Positions 6,856-10,526 of a stretch of DNA of 10,526 nucleotides are shown here, piece by piece (within the stretch, counting starts at the first letter, position 1; the number at the start of each line of letters is the position of its first letter). Both the position numbers and the translations under genes were made by a program. The stretch comes from Actinomycetota bacterium (GTDB lineage Bacteria > Cyanobacteriota > Vampirovibrionia > Obscuribacterales > Obscuribacteraceae). The DNA lies in the NCBI GenBank assembly GCA_903970355.1, contig CAJCIF010000239.1:1-10526 (forward strand). The letters are read 5' to 3'. The notes beneath the pieces were generated by a model. That model was given only the letters and a program-made list of their open reading frames with translations. It was not told where the DNA came from and made no database searches.

Positions 6856-7073
6856 TTTTCAAAAATCATAGACGTCAGAAATTGGGCCGTTAATCTGATT
6901 TATCAGAGCGCGAGCCAAGTCGAAAGACATCCCATTTTCAAAAATTTCTCCATGACAGAAAACTAGCTAAAATTCTAGCGTTTTCGCGGAAACTGCATTG
7001 TTGGGGCGATTGCGGACAGATCCTTCTGCCAATATTCAAAAATTCGAGTTGATAGAAAACTAGCTAAAAATCT
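6856..7073. repeat. Imperfect direct repeats, two good copies and one partial
   Basis: Copies begin at about 6934 and 7032 and span about 42 nt each: A-T-rich TTTCAAAAATT, a variable few bases, then GAcAGAAAACTAGCTAAA (GAtAGAAAACTAGCTAAA in the second) and TCT. The block AGAAAACTAGCTAAAA is shared exactly. A partial third copy at 6856 keeps TTTTCAAAAAT and CAGAAA but lacks the CTAGCTAAA end. Spacing is about 79 and 98 nt. They are degenerate, few and unevenly spaced, so this is not a CRISPR array. Function is unknown. Confidence 0.55.
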
Positions 7074-7106
7074 GCCGTCATAAAAAAGTAGAAAGGAGGG
7101 AAGGTT

Positions 7107-7135
7107 CTCGTTTTAATTTCGGGGTTGAAGACGAG
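7107..7135 (-). terminator. Candidate hairpin downstream of the permease gene
   Basis: CTCGTTTT (7107-7114) can pair with AAGACGAG (7128-7135) through 8 bp including one G-U, with a 13-nt loop. Read on the - strand, the stem is followed after about 20 nt by a pyrimidine- and T-rich stretch (complement of 7081-7100). The stem is AT-rich and the T tract is not adjacent, so an intrinsic terminator for the rplS-permease operon is only possible. Confidence 0.2.
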
Positions 7136-7193
7136 GTATAAATTGCAAATTCTGGAAGTAAGAGAAAAGTGAAATTTTCTAGTAATGTGCTGG

Positions 7194-8249
7194 TTAATGA
7201 TCATGCATGTGATGGCTGTCGGGGTAATGATCGTGGGTATGAGTGAGCGGTTCGTGGGTGTGAACATGCGTATGTGGCTCTTCCGATGAGCCTTCTGTGT
7301 CATGTTTGTGTTGATGGTGTTCGTCATGAGTGTGCATGTGTTCATGTGTAAGTTCGGCATGGGCATGTTCGTGCCCGTGCTGTTCGGTGAGGTGTAGCCA
7401 AACTCCAACTGCCATAAACAAGGCGGCAAAGATCAGGCTAGTTGTGATTGGCTCTTTCAGGATAATGACGGATAAAAGCGAGCCTATAAAAGGTTCGGTT
7501 GAAAAATAAGCTACGGCACGCGCTGCTCCAAGCGTGCGCATCGCCACAATGAAAAGGGATAGGCTTGTCCCGTAACTGATTATGCCTGTCGCTGCCGCTC
7601 CCAAAATAATGGGGGCATTAGGAAGATGACTTCCCAGTGCAAAAGCCATAACGATGTTGAAAGACCCGGCTACCAATCCCTTCAGTTGGGCGATCTGAAT
7701 TGCGTCCAGGTTTTTTATTTTTGCCGTGAAATTACTATCAATTGACCAGAATAAGCTTGCACCGACAGCGAATAACAAGGGCCATGATAGGCTGAGATCA
7801 GTTCGAAAACAGAGGCTCATTGCGCCTAACAAAATGAAAAAGAGCCCAAGAATGACGCGTTTGGGCAGGTGTTCTTTGAAGATGATGCCGGCTATCAAAG
7901 CCGTGAATACAATTTCGAAATTAAGTGCCAGGGACACTGCTGAAGCGTTTGCTCCATTCATAGCCATCATCAAAAAAAGTGGTGCTATGACGCCACCAAA
8001 AATAATTGCGCCGACTAACCAGGGAAGATCTTGCTTTGCATATATAAAACGCGGTGCTGCACCTTTTTTGAGGGACTGTAACAGTAAGAATATGGTGAAT
8101 CCAAGGCCGGTACCCATGTATAACAATCCAGCAAGCATTGTGGGAGTGGTAGATTGAACTAAAATCTTTGTCGCCGGAGCGCCGGAAGCGAATAGCACTG
8201 CCGAAGCGAGCGCATAAAGCGGTGCCACATACTTTGAGCGGGTTTTCAT
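7194..8249 (-). CDS. EamA/DMT-family permease with a histidine-rich C-terminal tail
   Basis: 351 aa. Residues 1-288 form two EamA repeats (about 10-147 and 153-287) with some ten hydrophobic segments: GAPATKIL near TM1, NFEIVFTALIAGIIFKEHLPK closing the first repeat, and the paired STEPFIGSLLSVIILKEPIT in the second, both typical of drug/metabolite transporters. Residues 291-351 are a tail with 23 His, mostly in HxH spacing with acidic and Thr residues, ending with EPLTHTHDHYPDSHH. With ten segments both ends should be cytoplasmic. Such tails bind Zn, Ni, Co or Cu in other proteins, so a metal-linked transport or sensing role is inferred; EamA proteins otherwise export amino acids or other metabolites. 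ATG 8249 overlaps the rnhB stop as ATGA with no clear Shine-Dalgarno sequence, indicating coupled translation from the housekeeping operon. It converges on the metal-type efflux operon. Confidence 0.9.
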   Translation of the reverse strand: MKTRSKYVAPLYALASAVLFASGAPATKILVQSTTPTMLAGLLYMGTGLGFTIFLLLQSLKKGAAPRFIYAKQDLPWLVGAIIFGGVIAPLFLMMAMNGANASAVSLALNFEIVFTALIAGIIFKEHLPKRVILGLFFILLGAMSLCFRTDLSLSWPLLFAVGASLFWSIDSNFTAKIKNLDAIQIAQLKGLVAGSFNIVMAFALGSHLPNAPIILGAAATGIISYGTSLSLFIVAMRTLGAARAVAYFSTEPFIGSLLSVIILKEPITTSLIFAALFMAVGVWLHLTEQHGHEHAHAELTHEHMHTHDEHHQHKHDTEGSSEEPHTHVHTHEPLTHTHDHYPDSHHMHDH

Positions 8250-9058
8250 TCAACAGTGCTAGATGCAAATAACGGCAGCTGTTCAATTACTTCGATTGCT
8301 TCCACATCTTCTATTTCTTCAGGGCCGTCAAAGGGATAACCGTACTTGCGAAGAAACGTGCGGCGGTGCCATATTGTTATGCCGTGCGAGCCGATGCCTT
8401 CTACATGCGTATTGCAGCGATAGCCTTTATTGCTATGCCAACCATAGTGCGGCAGTTCTTTGGAAAGTTCGATCATGAAAGAATCTCTGTGAACTTTGGC
8501 GATGATTGAAGCCGCCGCGACAGAAGCGGATTGCGCATCTCCACCCACGACGGGGAGTTGCTTATAGACGATATCTGGAATCTTTGCTTTGCCATCTAAT
8601 ACAAGGACTGGTGCTTCGTCATCGAGTGGATGCTCGAGCACCAATGCTTCGACAGCTCGGCGCATGGCAAGCAAGCTGGCATAGTAAATGTTGATCCTGT
8701 CTATTTCTTCGACGGAGGCAGAGCCGATACCATATTTGGTGCACTTGCGCAGGTGGGTTGCCAGCTTGGCTCGATTTTCCGGAGAGACTTGTTTTGAGTC
8801 ATTTAAAAGTTCGAGGGCTTTCGACAAGCGCTTGCCGATGTTCGGCAATACAACCGCACAAGCAACTACCGGTCCAGCCAGGCATCCTCTGCCCACTTCA
8901 TCCAGACCGATCATCGTGCGAAAACGATAGGCTTTGCGCAGCTGTGCGTCAAAAGAAATTAGTTGTTCGAGCTTAGGGATTGCGTCTTCAGTGCGCTTTT
9001 TGCGTTTCGCCGGTGCCGGTCTTGGCACTACTTTTAGCTGCACTGATGATTTCGGCAT
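8246..9058 (-). CDS. rnhB: Ribonuclease HII
   Basis: 270 aa. RNase HII cuts the RNA strand of RNA/DNA hybrids and starts removal of single ribonucleotides left in DNA. The catalytic domain begins at about residue 49 with IGLDEVGRGCLAGPVVA, giving Asp53 and Glu54. NDSKQ (86-90), Asp155 in VLDGK and Asp192 in AKVHRDSFM complete the DEDD metal site, and GDAQSASVAAASIIAKV and YGWHSNKGY are further family blocks. It is longer than E. coli RNase HII (198 aa). The first 48 residues include a basic, Pro/Lys/Arg-rich stretch (about 9-22) and an ISFDAQLRKAYRF segment like the one preceding the core in Bacillus-type enzymes, and the C-terminus carries an acidic tail (246-259). The gene lies 4 nt after rbgA and overlaps the permease by ATGA. 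Confidence 0.96.
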   Translation of the reverse strand: MPKSSVQLKVVPRPAPAKRKKRTEDAIPKLEQLISFDAQLRKAYRFRTMIGLDEVGRGCLAGPVVACAVVLPNIGKRLSKALELLNDSKQVSPENRAKLATHLRKCTKYGIGSASVEEIDRINIYYASLLAMRRAVEALVLEHPLDDEAPVLVLDGKAKIPDIVYKQLPVVGGDAQSASVAAASIIAKVHRDSFMIELSKELPHYGWHSNKGYRCNTHVEGIGSHGITIWHRRTFLRKYGYPFDGPEEIEDVEAIEVIEQLPLFASSTVE

Positions 9059-9062
9059 TTTT

Positions 9063-9920
9063 TCAATCCGGACGTTCGAGTGTTATTTCGCCCAGTTTAC
9101 CGCTTCTTAAGTCGCCTAGAAAGACTGATGCAGCCCGTTTTATATCCGGAATGCCACCAGTGCCGAGTAAATTTCTTTTTGTCGCTAAAGCTTGGAGGGT
9201 CACGCCTTCCAGGCTGTCTGCTGAGACATATTCTTTGAGTCTTTCAGGATATATCGCTTTTAAAATATGTAAACCTTGTCGGGCTACGTCTTCTGAATCA
9301 TAAGTTCCGGCTTGAACAAGATTGAGCAATGAGAGTTTGAGCTGGACAGACTTTTCAATTTCATCGGCTGGCAACACACCAGGAGTATCGAGGAGTTCAA
9401 CTTGGGGATGTACTCTCACCCATTGTTGCCCCCTGGTTACACCAGGCTTATCTCCAACACGAACCCGTTTTTGACCAACCAGCCAGTTAATCAAGCTTGA
9501 TTTACCAACGTTGGGTACACCAACAACACATACTCTTGCCGGTCGAGGGAGAATTCCTTTTTCGACCAGTTGTTTACGTTTGGCTTCGGTTAAGGAGAGG
9601 GCAAGATCGATAAGCTTTGATTTGCCCTTCGAGGTTTTGAGAGCAAGCGAGATTGCCTTTTGATTTGGGTTGGAGGCAAGAGCATTTACCCAATTCTTGG
9701 AAGCCGCATGCTCAGCAAGGTCTTCCTTTGCAAGGACGATGAGACGCGGTTTACTGCCGAAAAGAGAAGCGCTGCGTGGGTGGCGACTAGCCATGGGTGC
9801 TCGGGCATCGCAAACTTCGATAATCAAATCTACCCACTTCAACTGGTTCTGGACCTGCTGAAATGCCGTGCCGCCGGATTTATCGGATTTCGGCTTCTTT
9901 GTGTTCTTTGAAGGAGGCAT
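9063..9920 (-). CDS. rbgA: RbgA/YlqF-type ribosome biogenesis GTPase (circularly permuted)
   Basis: 285 aa. RbgA binds the immature 50S subunit and helps late assembly. The motifs appear in the permuted order G4-G5-G1-G2-G3: VLAKEDL (62-68, G4 position), SLALK (91-95, G5 position), the P-loop GVPNVGKSS (134-142), GVTRG (160-164) and DTPG (178-181). The C-terminal helical domain ends with DLRSGKLGEITLERP, typical of the family. The N-terminus (VDLIIEVCDARAPMASRHP) also fits. Oddity: the G4 motif, normally NKxD, reads AKED, with Ala64 coded by GCA, so the Asn that reads the guanine base is missing. Only 24 nt separate it from rplS upstream and 4 nt from rnhB downstream. The rplS-rbgA-rnhB order is the one known in Bacillus. 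No clear Shine-Dalgarno sequence precedes ATG 9920. Confidence 0.95.
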   Translation of the reverse strand: MPPSKNTKKPKSDKSGGTAFQQVQNQLKWVDLIIEVCDARAPMASRHPRSASLFGSKPRLIVLAKEDLAEHAASKNWVNALASNPNQKAISLALKTSKGKSKLIDLALSLTEAKRKQLVEKGILPRPARVCVVGVPNVGKSSLINWLVGQKRVRVGDKPGVTRGQQWVRVHPQVELLDTPGVLPADEIEKSVQLKLSLLNLVQAGTYDSEDVARQGLHILKAIYPERLKEYVSADSLEGVTLQALATKRNLLGTGGIPDIKRAASVFLGDLRSGKLGEITLERPD

Positions 9921-9944
9921 CAGGCTGTTTGAATGGCCGCAAGG

Positions 9945-10361
9945 CTATTCTTCGCCGCTTCCGTCATGGGTTTTGTTACCGTTGCCGTTGGTAGGCTCCG
10001 GACCTTGCTTCTTACCGCCCATACGCTCTTTGATACGGGTGGCTTTACCGGTGCGCTTACGCAGGTAATAAAGCTTGGAACGGCGGACATGACCGCGGCG
10101 TTGAACTGTAATTTTTTCGACACGTGGCGAATGGAGCAAGAAGACGCGCTCGATGCCGATGCCTTGAAAAACTCTGCGAACGGTAATTGTTGCACCCAAA
10201 CCACTACCGCGTCTCTTGATAACGACGCCTTCGTAGCCCTGGGTTCTTTCTTTGCCGCCTTCTTTAATCTTGACAAACACCTTAACGGTGTCGCCGATGT
10301 CGATCTGAGGCAGACCGCTCTTCATTAAAGAGGCTTCAACTTCGCGTATGATCTCGTTCAT
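9945..10361 (-). CDS. rplS: Ribosomal protein L19
   Basis: 138 aa. L19 lies at the 30S-50S interface of the large subunit. Family blocks: [29 protein letters not shown] (about 20-48), [32 protein letters not shown], and the basic [25 protein letters not shown] (about 88-112). The core ends near residue 115, the full length of E. coli L19. The last 23 residues are a low-complexity Gly/Asn/Glu/Lys extension. ATG 10361 is preceded on the - strand only by a weak AAAGGCG, 8 nt before the start. It appears to be the first gene of the - strand operon in this window; no trmD is seen before it, though the right edge is close. Confidence 0.97.
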   Translation of the reverse strand: MNEIIREVEASLMKSGLPQIDIGDTVKVFVKIKEGGKERTQGYEGVVIKRRGSGLGATITVRRVFQGIGIERVFLLHSPRVEKITVQRRGHVRRSKLYYLRKRTGKATRIKERMGGKKQGPEPTNGNGNKTHDGSGEE

Positions 10362-10434
10362 GGGATACGCCTTTGCGGGTTATTGGAGAATAGCTTTCCA
10401 TATTACCATGCCCTATATCCCCCGTGCCTCCTGC

Positions 10435-10440
10435 TTTATA
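10435..10440 (-). promoter_or_regulatory. Weak candidate -10 element upstream of rplS
   Basis: On the - strand TATAAA (complement of 10435-10440) lies 73 nt before the rplS start. The hexamer 17 nt further upstream (AACATC) matches the -35 consensus poorly. TAATAT nearer the gene (around 10403-10408) is an alternative, also without a good -35. A promoter in 10362-10477 is expected, as this is the only sizeable gap before rplS, but its position is uncertain. Confidence 0.2.
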
Positions 10441-10477
10441 CTGCCTTTGCATTTGTAGATGTTGTTGTATTTCGGCG

Positions 10478-10526
10478 CGGATGTTTCGGCGTTGTGGATG
10501 TTCGGCGCTGTGGATGTTCGGCGCTG
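10478..10526. repeat. 16-17-nt tandem repeats running off the right edge
   Basis: The unit TGGATGTTCGGCGCTG occurs twice without mismatch at 10495-10510 and 10511-10526, preceded by a 17-nt variant CGGATGTTTCGGCGTTG at 10478-10494 and a decayed TGTATTTCGGCGC from 10466. The array is cut by the window end, so its length is unknown. Units of 16-17 nt do not keep a reading frame, which argues against a coding repeat. It lies upstream of rplS. Confidence 0.75.

Larger units (their letters stand above)
6832..7193. other. Intergenic region between convergent genes
   Basis: These 362 nt separate the 3' end of the efflux operon from the 3' end of the permease gene. No frame looks like a gene. An AT-rich stretch holds imperfect direct repeats (separate entry), a short inverted repeat CTGATTTATCAG (6895-6906) inside a weak TTGG/CCAA arm pair (6882-6918), AGAAAA/TTTTCT (7163-7180), and one better hairpin (7107-7135). 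No strong GC-rich stem with a following T tract is visible for the + strand operon. Confidence 0.7.

Noticed and set aside
6882..6918. Terminator for the efflux operon formed by TTGG/CCAA and CTGAT/ATCAG arms
   Set aside because: Stems are 4-5 bp with mismatched bases between them and no T tract follows on the + strand.
6856..7073. CRISPR array
   Set aside because: Only two to three imperfect copies, uneven spacing, no cas genes and no regular spacers.
7726..8157. 143-codon + strand frame inside the permease gene
   Set aside because: It lies wholly antisense to a clear EamA coding sequence and its translation is basic and low in recognisable features.
9920..10276. 118-codon - strand frame overlapping rplS
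   Set aside because: It is an out-of-frame shadow of the clear L19 coding sequence with Ala/Ser/Val-rich translation.
9933..10328. 131-codon + strand frame opposite rplS
   Set aside because: It is antisense to L19 and has no start signal or family resemblance.
10459..10526. ATG at 10459 opening a + strand frame (LLYFGADVSALWMFGA) to the window end
   Set aside because: No ribosome binding site precedes it, the sequence is made of the 16-17-nt tandem repeat, and only about 22 codons are visible.
10362..10526. Possible 3' end of a - strand gene upstream of rplS, since one - strand frame stays open into the start of rplS
   Set aside because: The frame is mostly repeat-derived, shows no recognisable protein such as trmD, and has too little sequence to judge.

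Overview
The window looks like chromosomal DNA of a diderm (outer-membrane-bearing) bacterium of moderate GC, estimated by eye at somewhat under 50%. It carries a metal-type RND efflux system with TolC-family outer-membrane proteins, and next to it a housekeeping block in the order rplS-rbgA-rnhB, the order known from Bacillus. A diderm with that order and this GC would fit lineages such as the non-photosynthetic relatives of cyanobacteria (Melainabacteria/Obscuribacterales type). That placement is a low-confidence inference. No mobile element, tRNA, rRNA or CRISPR array is visible.

Left part (1-6831, all + strand): a tightly packed efflux operon that begins before the window. The first reading frame is the C-terminal part of a heavy-metal-efflux (HME) RND pump. 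It runs without a stop into a complete CzcB/CusB-type periplasmic adaptor, preceded by a lipoprotein-like hydrophobic segment. A Shine-Dalgarno-like sequence and an in-frame GTG lie exactly at the junction, so the adaptor may be made as part of a pump-adaptor fusion, as a free lipoprotein, or both. Next comes a small secreted, Met-rich protein of unknown family, then three consecutive TolC/CzcC-like outer-membrane efflux paralogues of 465-475 aa, joined by 1-20 nt start/stop overlaps. The gene order pump - adaptor - small secreted protein - three OMFs differs from the usual OMF-adaptor-pump order.

Middle (6832-7193): a 362-nt gap between convergent genes. It is AT-rich, has no convincing gene, and contains imperfect direct repeats and weak hairpins.

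Right part (7194-10361, all - strand): rplS (ribosomal protein L19), rbgA/ylqF (50S assembly GTPase), rnhB (RNase HII) and an EamA/DMT-family permease with a 61-residue His-rich C-terminal tail. rnhB and the permease overlap by ATGA. The permease is therefore attached to a housekeeping operon, but its tail suggests metal binding and it lies beside the metal-type efflux operon. The right edge (about 10478-10526) has 16-17-nt tandem repeats upstream of rplS that are cut by the window end.

Taken together, the left operon would supply all layers of a tripartite exporter: inner-membrane pump, adaptor, a possible periplasmic metal-binding accessory, and three alternative or co-assembling outer-membrane channels. 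The metal cannot be assigned, because the metal-site regions of the pump lie outside the window.
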